Assembly: GCF_019710575.1 (NCBI RefSeq)
Contig: NZ_JAHWFK010000058.1
Span: 51,152 to 115,151, forward strand
Origin: Paractinoplanes polyasparticus
Lineage (GTDB): Bacteria > Actinomycetota > Actinomycetes > Mycobacteriales > Micromonosporaceae
Direction: 5' to 3'
DNA: 64,000 nucleotides
A program made the position numbers and the translations under genes. Shown here piece after piece: positions 15,486 to 23,908 of the stretch. The notes under the pieces were generated by a model. It did not search any database. It had not been told where the DNA came from and worked only from the letters and a program-made list of their open reading frames with translations. How positions within the stretch are numbered: position 1 is the first letter of the stretch; every line of letters begins with the position of its first letter.

Positions 15486-16634
15486 ATGCCCGCGACGTAC
15501 GGTTTTCTGAGCACGTACCCGCCCACCCAATGTGGTTTGGCGACCTTCAATGCAGCTTTGGCCACGCATCTGAACACGAACGGCGGCTCAGGAGTCGTCC
15601 GGCTGCTCTCCTGCGACAGTGTCAGCGGCGGCATCGAACTCGATCGGGGTGCTCCGAGGACAGTGCACACCTGGCACACCGACACCCCGGGCGGCTGGCG
15701 GGCCGCGGCCAACGCGCTCAACCGTTTCGACGTGGCGATCCTCCAGCACGAGTACGGCATCTATCCCGGCGACGCCGGCAACGAGGTACTGCCGCTGCTG
15801 CGCGCCCTCCGGGTGCCCTCCATCGTGGTGCTGCACACCGTGCTCAGCTCGCCCGACCCGCTGCAACGTCAGGTGCTCGAACAGATCGCGGCGACGGCCG
15901 ACGCGGTGGTCACCATGACCGACACCGCCCGGCAGCGGCTGACCGGCGGGTACGACGTCGACCCGCGCAAGATCTCGGTGATCCCGCACGGTGCGGGCAG
16001 CCGCGGCACCGGCCCGCGCGAGGAGCACGACCGCCCGCACCTGCTGACCTGGGGCCTGCTCGGCCCGGGCAAGGGCATCGAGTGGGCGTTGCGTGCGCTC
16101 GCGCAGCTCGGGGACCTGAACCCGGCCCCGGTCTACACGGTCGCCGGGCGTACGCACCCGAAGGTTCTCGAGCAGTTCGGCGACGCCTACCGCGACTCGC
16201 TCCGGGCCCTCGCCGCCTCGCTCGGGGTGTCCGGCGCGGTGCGCTGGAACGACGCGTACCTGGAGGAGGACGACCTGACCCGGCTGATCCGCTCGGCCGA
16301 CGTGGTGGTGCTGCCGTACGACTCCACCGAGCAGGTCACCTCGGGCGTGCTGATCGAGGCGGTCGGCGCCGGCATCCCGGTCGTCGCGACGGAGTTCCCG
16401 CACGCCGTCGAGCTGCTGGCCGACGGCCCCGGCCTGCTCGTGCCCCACCAGGACCCGGAGGCGATGGCCGCGGCGATCCGGCACGTGCTGGCCGAGCCGG
16501 GCCTGCCCGGGCGGCTCACCGGCCTGACCGGCGGCCCCACCCTGCGCTGGCCCGCGGTCGCCGCCCGCTACCAGGCCCTGGCCAACGGCCTGCTCGCCAC
16601 CGGTTCCCCGCTGGCCGCGTCGGTTCCGGCGTGA
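15486..16634 (+). CDS. GT4-family glycosyltransferase
   Basis: 382-residue GT-B fold glycosyltransferase. It starts with YGFLSTYPPTQCGLATFN, the opening typical of a group of GT4 enzymes found beside GH130 genes. Later come VAILQHEYGIYPGDAGNEVL and IVVLHTVLS in the N-domain, then LLTWGLLGPGKGIEWALRA and the E-x7-E-like VTSGVLIEAVGAGIPVVATE in the C-domain. The stop codon overlaps the next start (GTGA), so translation is coupled. Donor and acceptor are unknown. With its neighbours it probably works on a mannosyl/glucosyl oligosaccharide. Confidence 0.87.
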   Translation: MPATYGFLSTYPPTQCGLATFNAALATHLNTNGGSGVVRLLSCDSVSGGIELDRGAPRTVHTWHTDTPGGWRAAANALNRFDVAILQHEYGIYPGDAGNEVLPLLRALRVPSIVVLHTVLSSPDPLQRQVLEQIAATADAVVTMTDTARQRLTGGYDVDPRKISVIPHGAGSRGTGPREEHDRPHLLTWGLLGPGKGIEWALRALAQLGDLNPAPVYTVAGRTHPKVLEQFGDAYRDSLRALAASLGVSGAVRWNDAYLEEDDLTRLIRSADVVVLPYDSTEQVTSGVLIEAVGAGIPVVATEFPHAVELLADGPGLLVPHQDPEAMAAAIRHVLAEPGLPGRLTGLTGGPTLRWPAVAARYQALANGLLATGSPLAASVPA

Positions 16635-17725
16635 CCACGGCCGCCGGAGGCCTCCGCCTCGTGCCGCCGCCGATCCAGCTCGCCGACGCCCCACCGCCCG
16701 ACTGGAGTCACGTCGCGCGCCTGTCCGACGACACCGGCCTGCTCGAGCACGCCCGCAACGCGATCGTCCGGCGCGAGCACGGCTACTGCGTCGACGACGT
16801 GTCCCGCGGGCTGCTGCTGATCAGCCGCGAGCCACGGCCGACGGCCCAGCTCGTCGGGCTGGCCGAGCGCTACCTGGCGTTCCTGACCCACGCCCAGGGG
16901 CCGGAGGGCGGCTTCCGCAACCGGTTCTCGTTCGACCGGCGCTGGGAGGACGAGCCGTCGGTGGGCGACTGGTGGGGCCGGGCGCTGTGGGGCCTGGGCA
17001 CCGCCGCCGCGCGCTCGACCGTGCCGTGGATCCGCCGCGAGGCGATGAACGCGTTCCTCATCGGCTGCCGGGAGCGGTCGCCCTGGTCGCGGGCGATGGC
17101 GTTCGCCGGGCTGGGCGCGGCCGAGGTGCTACGGACCGATCCGCGGGCCGTCGCGGCGACCGAACTGCTGGCCGACGCGGCCACCGTGATCGGGCTGCCG
17201 TCGAACAAGGAGGCGGACTGGGTCTGGCCCGAGCCCGAGCTCACCTACGCCAACCCGGCCCTGCCCGAGGTGCTGATCGCCGCGGGCGACCTGCTCGGCG
17301 ACGAGACGCTGCTGCGGTCGGGGCTCAAGATGCTGGCCTGGCTGTGCCGGGAGCAGGACAACGGCGGGCGGCTGTCGGTGGTGCCGGTCGGCGGCTGGCG
17401 GCCCGGCGTGCCCAAGCACCGCTTCGACCAGCAGCCGATCGAGGCCGCCGCCACCGCGGACGCCTGCGCCACCGCGGCCGCGGTCACCGGTGACGAACGC
17501 TGGGACGAGCAACTGTTCCGGGCAATCGCGTGGTTTCTGGGCGACAACGACGGTCAGAAACCGATGTACGACCCGCTAACCGGTGGATGTTATGACGGAC
17601 TGACGGCAACTGGTCCTAATGTGAACCAAGGAGCCGAATCCACCCTCGCGCTCGTCTCCACGCTGCAGCATGCCCGCACGCTGGCGACCCGGAGCGCGAC
17701 CCGACCGTCAGGCGGCCTAGCGTGA
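16631..17725 (+). CDS. alpha/alpha-toroid-like protein of a glycosyltransferase/GH130 cluster
   Basis: 364-residue, mostly helical, soluble protein. It shows repeated helix pairs and aromatic/acidic motifs of (alpha/alpha)6-barrel carbohydrate enzymes: REHGYCVDDVSRGLLLISRE (residues ~46-65), GGFRNRFSFDRRWEDEPSVG, DWWGRALWGLGTAAAR, and near the end YDPLTGGCYDGLTATGPN and NQGAESTLAL. Homologues are often labelled glycosyltransferase because they sit next to GT4 genes, but no GT fold is visible here. Conserved Asp/Glu near DVSRG, WEDEPS and GAES are candidates for a catalytic pair. GTG start and GTGA stop overlaps tie it to both neighbours. Confidence 0.7.
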   Translation: MTTAAGGLRLVPPPIQLADAPPPDWSHVARLSDDTGLLEHARNAIVRREHGYCVDDVSRGLLLISREPRPTAQLVGLAERYLAFLTHAQGPEGGFRNRFSFDRRWEDEPSVGDWWGRALWGLGTAAARSTVPWIRREAMNAFLIGCRERSPWSRAMAFAGLGAAEVLRTDPRAVAATELLADAATVIGLPSNKEADWVWPEPELTYANPALPEVLIAAGDLLGDETLLRSGLKMLAWLCREQDNGGRLSVVPVGGWRPGVPKHRFDQQPIEAAATADACATAAAVTGDERWDEQLFRAIAWFLGDNDGQKPMYDPLTGGCYDGLTATGPNVNQGAESTLALVSTLQHARTLATRSATRPSGGLA

Positions 17726-19275
17726 CCGCAACCATGAATACACAAGACACGATCACCAGACACGACGTCGTCATGCAGCCGGACGGCCGGCGCGTCGTGA
17801 TCAAGCTGTTCGTCCCGGGCGAGGACTCGCAGACCGTCAAGAACCGGGCGGGCCGCCTGATCGAGCGCATTCTGCAGCTCGACGAGGCCGAGATCGGCCG
17901 GCTGCTCGACGACGTGCTGACCCGCTTCGCCGGCCGGCACCACGACCTGCTGGGCACGTTCCAGCACCACTACGACCTGGTGCAGCACCGGGTGCCGCCC
18001 GAACTGGAGCTGTCGCCGACCGCGCGCACGCTGATCGGCGCCTACTTCAGCCACGAGTTCGCGGTCGAGGCGGCCGCGCTCTGCAACCCGTCGATGGTCG
18101 AGCACCCCGACCAGGCGGGCCTCGAGCCGGGCGAGCTGCGGGTGGCGATCAGCCTGCGGCAGATCGGCGAGGGGCACATCTCGTCCATCGGGTTCTGCTC
18201 GGCCGTGCTCGGCCCCGGCGACCAGCTGCGCATGGAGGACCGCGACGGGCCGCTCACGGTCGGCCAGCGGGTCGGCGCCACGCACTGGAAGAACCAGCTG
18301 GCCGCGGCGCTGATCGACGCCGAGGTCGACAACGAGGCGTCCTCGTACGTGGTCTCGGTGCTACCCGAGCGATTCACCGACGTCGAGTTCGAGGACGTCA
18401 TCGCGCACGTGCCGGGCGAGCTGCTGGCCCGGCCGCAAGCGCAGGAGACGATCGACCGGATTCGGCACATCGTCTCCGAGGACTACGCGCTCACGTTCCC
18501 CTGCGCGGTGCCGCTGCACCAGCGGGTCATGTGGCCAGCCACGCCGGCCGAGAGCAACGGCATGGAGGACGCGCGGTTCGTGCGCGTGACCGACCCGGAC
18601 GGCCGGCACGTCTACCAGGCCACCTACACCGCGTACGACGGACGGCAGATCTCGGGCCGGGTGATCTTCTCGCGCGACCTGCGGCACTTCGAGGTGACCC
18701 GGCTCAGCGGGCCGGCCGCGGCCAACAAGGGCGTGGCGCTGTTCCCCCGCTACATCAAAGGGCAGAAGATGGCGCTCTGCCGCTCGGACGGCGAGACGCT
18801 GGGCCTGGCCGTACGGGACGAGCAGCACCGGTGGCAGCAGTCGGTGCCGCTGCTCATGCCGCACCGCGGCTGGGACCTGATCCAGGTCGGCAACTGCGGC
18901 TCGCCGATCGAGACCGAGGCCGGGTGGCTGGTGCTGACCCACGGCGTCGGGCCGATGCGGCGCTACGCGATCGGCGCGATGCTGCTCGACCTCGACGACC
19001 CGTCCAAGGTGATCGCCGACCTGCCCGAGGGCCTGATCGAGCCGGACGACATCGAGCGCGAGGGGTACGTGCCGAACGTGCTCTACTCGTGCGGCGGGCT
19101 CGTGCACGACGGTCGCTTCTGGATGCCGTACGGGGCCAGCGACGTGCGGATCGGCTTCGCCAGCATGCCGCTGGACGCGCTGCTGGCCCGCATGGCGCCG
19201 ACGGCCCGGAAGGTCAGCGGGCGTCGTGCACCAGCAGGGCGATCTGCACCCGGTTCGTCAGCGACAACTTCGTGA
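17722..19275 (+). CDS. GH130-family beta-mannoside phosphorylase/hydrolase-like enzyme
   Basis: 517-residue five-bladed beta-propeller glycosidase with about 110 extra helical N-terminal residues. Visible GH130 marks are NGMEDARFVRV (the family's E-D-x-R, putative acid Asp283), QATYTAYDG, KGVALFPRYIKGQKMAL, GNCGSPIETEAGWLVLTHGV and EGYVPNVLYSCGGLVHDGRF. GH130 enzymes phosphorolyse or hydrolyse beta-1,2- or beta-1,4-mannosides. Coupled translation with the preceding gene (GTGA) places it at the end of the GT cluster. Oddity: the frame runs 62 bp into the convergent response-regulator gene, giving a basic, unstructured tail. An alternative ATG lies at 17734. Confidence 0.82.
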   Translation: MTATMNTQDTITRHDVVMQPDGRRVVIKLFVPGEDSQTVKNRAGRLIERILQLDEAEIGRLLDDVLTRFAGRHHDLLGTFQHHYDLVQHRVPPELELSPTARTLIGAYFSHEFAVEAAALCNPSMVEHPDQAGLEPGELRVAISLRQIGEGHISSIGFCSAVLGPGDQLRMEDRDGPLTVGQRVGATHWKNQLAAALIDAEVDNEASSYVVSVLPERFTDVEFEDVIAHVPGELLARPQAQETIDRIRHIVSEDYALTFPCAVPLHQRVMWPATPAESNGMEDARFVRVTDPDGRHVYQATYTAYDGRQISGRVIFSRDLRHFEVTRLSGPAAANKGVALFPRYIKGQKMALCRSDGETLGLAVRDEQHRWQQSVPLLMPHRGWDLIQVGNCGSPIETEAGWLVLTHGVGPMRRYAIGAMLLDLDDPSKVIADLPEGLIEPDDIEREGYVPNVLYSCGGLVHDGRFWMPYGASDVRIGFASMPLDALLARMAPTARKVSGRRAPAGRSAPGSSATTS

Positions 19276-19855
19276 AGATCCTCGACACGTACGCCTTGAC
19301 GGTGGCCGTGCTCATCAGGAGCTCCGTGGCGATCTCCTGATTGGTGCGGCCCTGGGCGATCAGCCGCGCGACGTCGGTCTCGCCCGGGCTGAGCCGCTCC
19401 AGCGCCGTACGGGCCCGGTCGCGGCCCGGATCGGCGCCGGACACCATGCCGATCATCTTGCGCAGCACCTCGGGCGACATCATCGGCTCGCCGGCCGCCA
19501 CCCGGCGCACGGCGTCGGCGATGTCGCGCGGCGGGGTGTGCTTGAGCAGGAAGCCGCCCGCCCCGGCGCGCAACGCCCGCAGCACGTGCTCGTCGGTGTC
19601 GAACGTCGTCAGCACGATCACCTGGGGCGCGCCGGGGCGGCGGCGCAGCGACTCGGTGGCGCTCAGGCCGTCGAGGCCCGGCATGCGGATGTCCATCAGC
19701 ACGACGTCGGGCCGGTGGGTGTTGACGGCGGCCGCGACCTCGGTGCCGTCGGTGGCCGACCCGACCACGTCGATGTCGTCGAACGCGTCCAGCATCATGG
19801 TGAGCCCGGCCCGGACCAGGGCGTCGTCATCGACGAGCAGAACCTTGGTCGTCAT
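19214..19855 (-). CDS. LuxR/NarL-family response regulator
   Basis: 213-residue two-domain regulator. The N-terminal receiver has VLLVDDDALVRAGL with the acidic pocket, phospho-acceptor Asp in VVLMDIRMPGLDG and the Lys in FLLKHTPP. The C-terminal HTH_LUXR domain reads LSPGETDVARLIAQGRTNQE and STATVKAYVSRIFTKL. It is the partner of the kinase 38 bp upstream on the same strand. I start at ATG 19855 (MTTKVLLVDDD), with GGGGCGGG just ahead, rather than at 19906, which would overlap the kinase end. Confidence 0.93.
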   Translation of the reverse strand: MTTKVLLVDDDALVRAGLTMMLDAFDDIDVVGSATDGTEVAAAVNTHRPDVVLMDIRMPGLDGLSATESLRRRPGAPQVIVLTTFDTDEHVLRALRAGAGGFLLKHTPPRDIADAVRRVAAGEPMMSPEVLRKMIGMVSGADPGRDRARTALERLSPGETDVARLIAQGRTNQEIATELLMSTATVKAYVSRIFTKLSLTNRVQIALLVHDAR

Positions 19856-19893
19856 CCCGCCCCGGCTCTCGTCGGCACGCCGGCCCTGGTCGC

Positions 19894-20997
19894 TCACGTC
19901 GGCCACGGCAGCCAGGCTTTCAGATGGAACTCGCCGCCCGTGGTCGGGCCGTGCTCCAGGCGGCCGCCCACGAGCTGGACCCGCTCACGCAGGCCGGCCA
20001 GGCCCGAGCCGGCGCCCGGCATCGCGGCGCTGCCCGGGGCCAGCGCGTTGCGCACTGCAACGTCGAGGCCGTGCTCGGCGCAGGCGCTGATCGCCACCCT
20101 TACGGGCGCGCCCGGTGCGTGCTTGCGCGCGTTGGTCAGAGCCTCCTGCACGATGCGGTAGGCGTGCCGGCCCACGGTCACGGGCACGCCGTCGCCCCCG
20201 TCGAGGGTCAGGCCCACGTCGGCGCCGGCCGACCGGGACTGCTCGACCAGGGCGGGCACGTCACCCAGAGTGGGCTGCGGCCGGTCGTCCGCGGGCGCGC
20301 GCAGCATGTGGATCACCGAACGCAGGTCTTCGAGGGCGTCGTGGGCGGTCTCGCGGATGACGCCGGCTGCGCGCTGCTCGTCGCCGGAAGCTTCCCGCCG
20401 TACCTCCAGAGCGCCGGCATGGACGGCCAGCAGTGACAGCCGATGCGCCAGCACGTCGTGCATCTCGCGGGCCAGCCGCTCGCGCTCGGACGAGCGGGCC
20501 TGCTCGACCCGCAGCCGCTGGCCTTCCTCGGCCTGGCGGGCCCGCTCGGCCAGCGAGGCGACCAGCTGACGGTGGGAGCGGATCAACATGGCGATCGCGA
20601 CCAGGCTGACGTGCAGCAGCACGAGGAAGACGACCACCTCGTAGTAGAGACGCGTGTTGCCCAGGGCGATGAAGTAGATCGAGGCGACCAGCGCGGCGTG
20701 CAGGGCGACCAGGCCGGCCGCCACCCCGGCGCGGCGGCGCAGACCGACGGCGAACAGGGCGATCGGTGTGGCCCCCATCGGCAGCGCGAACAGGATGCCG
20801 AGCGGGATCAGCACCAGGGCGAGCGTGACCGGACGGGTGCGCCGGAACAGGATCAGGCCGGCCACGGCGACCACGCCGGTCGCGACCTCGACCGGCACCG
20901 GCGCGCCGTCGCCCTCGCTGATCGTGTTGACGAGGAAGAAGAGGCCCAGCGCGACGGCCGTCAGGGCCACCGACAGCTCGACCAGCAATCTCCGCAT
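19894..20997 (-). CDS. sensor histidine kinase (HisKA_3, NarL-type)
   Basis: 367-residue membrane kinase. Residues 1-140 contain several hydrophobic helices (LSVALTAVALGLFFLV, EVATGVVAVAGLILF, VVVFLVLLHVSLVAIAMLI). Then comes a coiled linker, the dimerisation/phospho-acceptor segment ERERLAREMHDVLAHRLS with His180, and an HATPase domain (RIVQEALTNARKHAPGAPV, N-box; GSGLAGLRERVQLVGG, G-box). No large extracellular sensor domain is present, so it probably senses through its membrane part. It forms a two-component system with the response regulator that follows. Confidence 0.92.
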   Translation of the reverse strand: MRRLLVELSVALTAVALGLFFLVNTISEGDGAPVPVEVATGVVAVAGLILFRRTRPVTLALVLIPLGILFALPMGATPIALFAVGLRRRAGVAAGLVALHAALVASIYFIALGNTRLYYEVVVFLVLLHVSLVAIAMLIRSHRQLVASLAERARQAEEGQRLRVEQARSSERERLAREMHDVLAHRLSLLAVHAGALEVRREASGDEQRAAGVIRETAHDALEDLRSVIHMLRAPADDRPQPTLGDVPALVEQSRSAGADVGLTLDGGDGVPVTVGRHAYRIVQEALTNARKHAPGAPVRVAISACAEHGLDVAVRNALAPGSAAMPGAGSGLAGLRERVQLVGGRLEHGPTTGGEFHLKAWLPWPT

Positions 20998-21125
20998 GGT
21001 TCGACGCTACCGGCGCCGCATCCCGGGGGGCAGTCGACTTTGGTCTACGCCGCGTCGACCCGAGTCGGTATCGGCGGCCCGGACGCGGCGGAAGACTCGG
21101 TGACGTGCTGGAACAGGAAACGACA

Positions 21126-21755
21126 GTGCCCACCCCCTGGTGGTCGCGGATGCTCGTGTGGCTCCTGCTGCCGGTCGCCGGCGCCGGGCTGCTGTGGGGG
21201 ATCCTGTGGGTGATCGACCGGCTGCCCTTCGGCGGACCGTTCAACCTGATCAGGGACCTGCCCGAGCCGTGGGACCTGGTGGCCGCGCTCGGGATCGGCT
21301 TCGTTCTCGGGCTGATCCTCGCGGCGCTGGTCGACGCCGAGTCGCTGACCGTGCGGATCACGCCGATGGAGGTGGTGCTGACCCGGCCCGGTCATCGGCG
21401 GGCGGTGCCCAAGGGCGAGATCGCGCTGGCCTTCCCCGACCGTGACCAGCTCGTGCTGCTCGGGCGCACCGGTCGCGAGCTGGCCCGGGAGCCCTCCCAC
21501 CTGTCGAAGCAGAAGCTGAGCGCGGCGTTCGGCTCGCGGGGCGTGGCTTGGGCCGAGCAGGATCCGTACCTCGACGCGTACCGGCGCTGGGTTCCCGGCC
21601 TGCCCGATCTGCCCGACGCCGTCTTCACCGCCCGGCAGAAGGCGCTCAGCTCGGGCGACGACGATGACGTCCGGGAGCTGCGCGAGGAGCTGGGCCGGCT
21701 GGGGTTCGTGGTGCGGGACGAGAAGAAGCGTCAGTACTGGCGTCGCGCCTCCTGA
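21126..21755 (+). CDS. membrane protein, YqeB-like
   Basis: About 209 residues. Two membrane helices lie near the N-terminus (MLVWLLLPVAGAGLLWGIL and LVAALGIGFVLGLILAALVD), followed by a soluble beta-rich domain resembling a PH fold (LTVRITPMEVVLTRPGHRRA, then QLVLLGRTGREL) and a charged C-terminal helix. The layout matches the YqeB family of unknown function. GTG 21126 is preferred because GGAAA lies 7 bases upstream; GTG 21105 has no ribosome site. It ends in a 25-bp convergent overlap with the methyltransferase gene. Confidence 0.65.
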   Translation: MPTPWWSRMLVWLLLPVAGAGLLWGILWVIDRLPFGGPFNLIRDLPEPWDLVAALGIGFVLGLILAALVDAESLTVRITPMEVVLTRPGHRRAVPKGEIALAFPDRDQLVLLGRTGRELAREPSHLSKQKLSAAFGSRGVAWAEQDPYLDAYRRWVPGLPDLPDAVFTARQKALSSGDDDDVRELREELGRLGFVVRDEKKRQYWRRAS

Positions 21756-22573
21756 ACGGTGCCGGTCACCGTCCAGATGGTCAGGACGGCCAGGAAATCA
21801 CCGCGGGCGCCGGCCTCGTCGACGTGCGAGAACCACTTCTCCCGTACGCCGGGCGGGGTCGTCCACGCCTCGGCCGGCACCCCGGCGTTGACCATCGGCA
21901 GCACCACCGCGGCCGACGCCGGGTCGCCGAACAGGCACGTCACCGGGGTCGCGCTGACGTCCGCCAGACCCTTGCCGACGAGCCGGCGGCGCAGCGTGCG
22001 CCCCATGTCGACCTGTTTCGGCGTGAGCCGGCCGTGCATGGCGGCCACGACGGCGCGGGCCAGGGCCGGTGGCACCCCGTCGAAGGCCAGCGAGCTCCAG
22101 TCGGTGTCGATCAGGCAGATCCGCCCACCGGGCCGGGTCACCCGCACCAGCTCGGCGATGGCCAGGTCGGCGTCGTCGACGTGCTGGAGCACGCGCTCGC
22201 ACCAGACCCCGTCGACGCTGTCGGCCGGCAGGCCGAGCGCCGAGACGTCACCGGTCGTGTAGCGCACGTTGCTGCCGTCGTGCCGCTCGACGGCGGCGGC
22301 GATGATGGCGGCCGAATAGTCCAGGGCGGTCACGCCCCCGGCCGGGCCCACCTCTCCGGCGAGCCGGCGGGCCACATCGCCGGCGCCAGAACCCGCGTCG
22401 AGCACCTGCCAGCCCGGCTCGGGCCGGAACGCGTCCATCGCCGTACGGCGAACCCGCCGGATCTCGGGATGCCGCCCCATCTCGTCGAGAGCGGCCAGCA
22501 GCATCGCCGTCATCTCACGAGGCTGCCGATCGAGGTCGGCGAACGGCGTGCGTTCCATCTGCGCGGGCTTCAT
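21731..22573 (-). CDS. class I SAM-dependent methyltransferase
   Basis: 280-residue single-domain Rossmann methyltransferase of the UbiE/COQ5 type: motif I VLDAGSGAGDVARRLA (residues ~57-72), acidic loop ALDYSAA, then DVSALGLPADSVDGVWCERV and LQHVDDADLAIAELVRVTRP with GGRICLIDTDW. The substrate is unknown; such proteins methylate small molecules, lipids or quinones. It stands between two convergent/divergent neighbours, so context gives no pathway. Confidence 0.85.
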   Translation of the reverse strand: MKPAQMERTPFADLDRQPREMTAMLLAALDEMGRHPEIRRVRRTAMDAFRPEPGWQVLDAGSGAGDVARRLAGEVGPAGGVTALDYSAAIIAAAVERHDGSNVRYTTGDVSALGLPADSVDGVWCERVLQHVDDADLAIAELVRVTRPGGRICLIDTDWSSLAFDGVPPALARAVVAAMHGRLTPKQVDMGRTLRRRLVGKGLADVSATPVTCLFGDPASAAVVLPMVNAGVPAEAWTTPPGVREKWFSHVDEAGARGDFLAVLTIWTVTGTVQEARRQY

Positions 22574-22660
22574 GGGACGAATGCTGACGCATCAGAAGCT
22601 CTCCGCTGAAGCACCCGTCACCCATCCGACAGGCAGCCTCACGGTCCGCTGCCTCGCCGA

Positions 22661-22762
22661 TCAGTCCTGACCCGGACTGGCGGTGGGTAGCCCGGCGACC
22701 TTGGCCGCCTCGAGCAACCGCCGATCGTAGGTGACGAAGGCGGTGAGAGCCGACCCCGACTC
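22661..22762 (-). pseudogene. C-terminal remnant of a VapC-type PIN-domain toxin
   Basis: About 30 minus-strand residues ending at a stop read ALTAFVTYDRRLLEAAKVAG then LPTASPGQD. This is the characteristic last strand and helix of VapC PIN-domain ribonucleases (the TYD aspartate is one of the metal-binding residues). Nothing upstream in any frame supplies the rest of the PIN domain or a VapB antitoxin. The fragment stops right at a pair of 16-bp direct repeats, so the rest was probably lost by deletion. Confidence 0.6.
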
Positions 22763-22764
22763 GT

Positions 22765-22811
22765 GTTGTCCACAGGCCCGCCCGGCGCGATGCGCGTTGT
22801 CCACAGGCCCG
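22765..22811 (+). repeat. two direct repeats containing DnaA-box-like sites
   Basis: GTTGTCCACAGGCCCG occurs at 22765-22780 and again at 22796-22811, a 31-bp period (about three helical turns). Each copy contains TTGTCCACA (22766-22774, 22797-22805), identical to the preferred DnaA box of high-GC actinobacteria. They flank the end of the VapC remnant and lie 47 bp before the Gfo/Idh/MocA gene. Confidence 0.55.
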
Positions 22812-22857
22812 GGGGAGCGTGCGTGAACAGGGCGCGGATGTGGCAAGGTTTCGAGAC

Positions 22858-23880
22858 ATGAGTGACGCGGTGCGGTTCGGGCTGGTCGGCTACGGCTCGG
22901 GTGGGCGAACCTTTCATGCTCCCCTGATCGCCTCGGCGGCCAACGTCGAGTTCCTCGGCGTGGTCACCACGAACGAGGAACGCCGCAAGCAGCTCGCCGA
23001 GCAGCACCCCGCGGCGGCCGCGTTCGACTCGATCGCCGCGCTGGCCGAGGCCGGCGCCGAGGCGGTGGCGATCTCGACGCCGGTCACCACGCACGCCGAC
23101 CTCGCGCTCGAGGCCATTGCGCACGGGCTGCACGTCGTGTGCGACAAGCCGTTCACCCTGACGGCCGAGCGCGCCCGCGATGTCGTCGCCGCCGCCAAGG
23201 CCAAGGGCGTGCTGCTCAGCGTCTACCAGAACCGGCGTTACGACTCCGACTTCCGGACGCTGCGGCGGCTCATCGACGACGGGCAGTTCGGCACGGTCCG
23301 GCGGTTCGAGTCGCGCTTCGAGCGCTGGGCGCCCGAGCGCAAGCCCGGCCCGGCCGGCGGCGGCACGCTGCTCGACTTCGGCTCCCACCTGGTCGACCAG
23401 GCCCTGCTGCTCAACGGGCCGGCCGTCCGGGTCTACGCCGAGGTGCGCGGCAGCGGCGAGCTCGACGACGATTTCTTCCTCGCGCTGCACCACGTCAACG
23501 GCGTCGAATCACACCTGTGGGGCAGCTGGCGCCAGGGCGCGCCGGGCCCCCGCTACCGGGTCGCGGGCACCACCGGCACGTTCGTGGTGGCCGGCGTCGA
23601 CAGCCAAGAGGCGGCGCTCAAGGCGGGCCGGTCGCCGGCCGCCGTGGGCGACGACTGGGGCGTGGAACCCGAGGCCAACTGGGGCCACATCTACCGCGGC
23701 GACGACGGCACGCGGGTGCGCAGCGAGCGCGGCCGCTGGGATCTCTACTACCCGGCCTTCGCGGCGGCCGTGCGGGGCGAGGGTCCGCTGCCGGTCGACC
23801 CGGCCGACGTCGTACGCAACATGACCGTGCTCGACGCGGCCCGCGAAAGCGCGCGGAGCGGGCAGACGATCAGGCTCTGA
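22858..23880 (+). CDS. Gfo/Idh/MocA-family NAD(P)-dependent oxidoreductase
   Basis: 340-residue two-domain oxidoreductase. The N-terminal Rossmann fold begins VRFGLVGYGSGGRTFHAPLI (GxGxxG-like), with VAISTPVTTHADLALEAIAH and CDKPF, the conserved EKP-type motif that supplies the catalytic/cofactor Lys (here DKP). The C-terminal beta-sheet substrate domain has GGGTLLDFGSHLVDQALLL (the usual D-x3-H active-site region). It probably oxidises or isomerises a sugar or inositol derivative. The specific substrate is not evident and it stands alone. Confidence 0.88.
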   Translation: MSDAVRFGLVGYGSGGRTFHAPLIASAANVEFLGVVTTNEERRKQLAEQHPAAAAFDSIAALAEAGAEAVAISTPVTTHADLALEAIAHGLHVVCDKPFTLTAERARDVVAAAKAKGVLLSVYQNRRYDSDFRTLRRLIDDGQFGTVRRFESRFERWAPERKPGPAGGGTLLDFGSHLVDQALLLNGPAVRVYAEVRGSGELDDDFFLALHHVNGVESHLWGSWRQGAPGPRYRVAGTTGTFVVAGVDSQEAALKAGRSPAAVGDDWGVEPEANWGHIYRGDDGTRVRSERGRWDLYYPAFAAAVRGEGPLPVDPADVVRNMTVLDAARESARSGQTIRL

Positions 23881-23908
23881 ACCCGGGCGGGCGCGCTTGC
23901 CGGGCGGG

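Noticed and set aside
16631..17725. A third glycosyltransferase in the GT cluster
   Set aside because: No GT-A or GT-B nucleotide-sugar motif is visible; the helical repeats and acidic motifs fit an (alpha/alpha) barrel.
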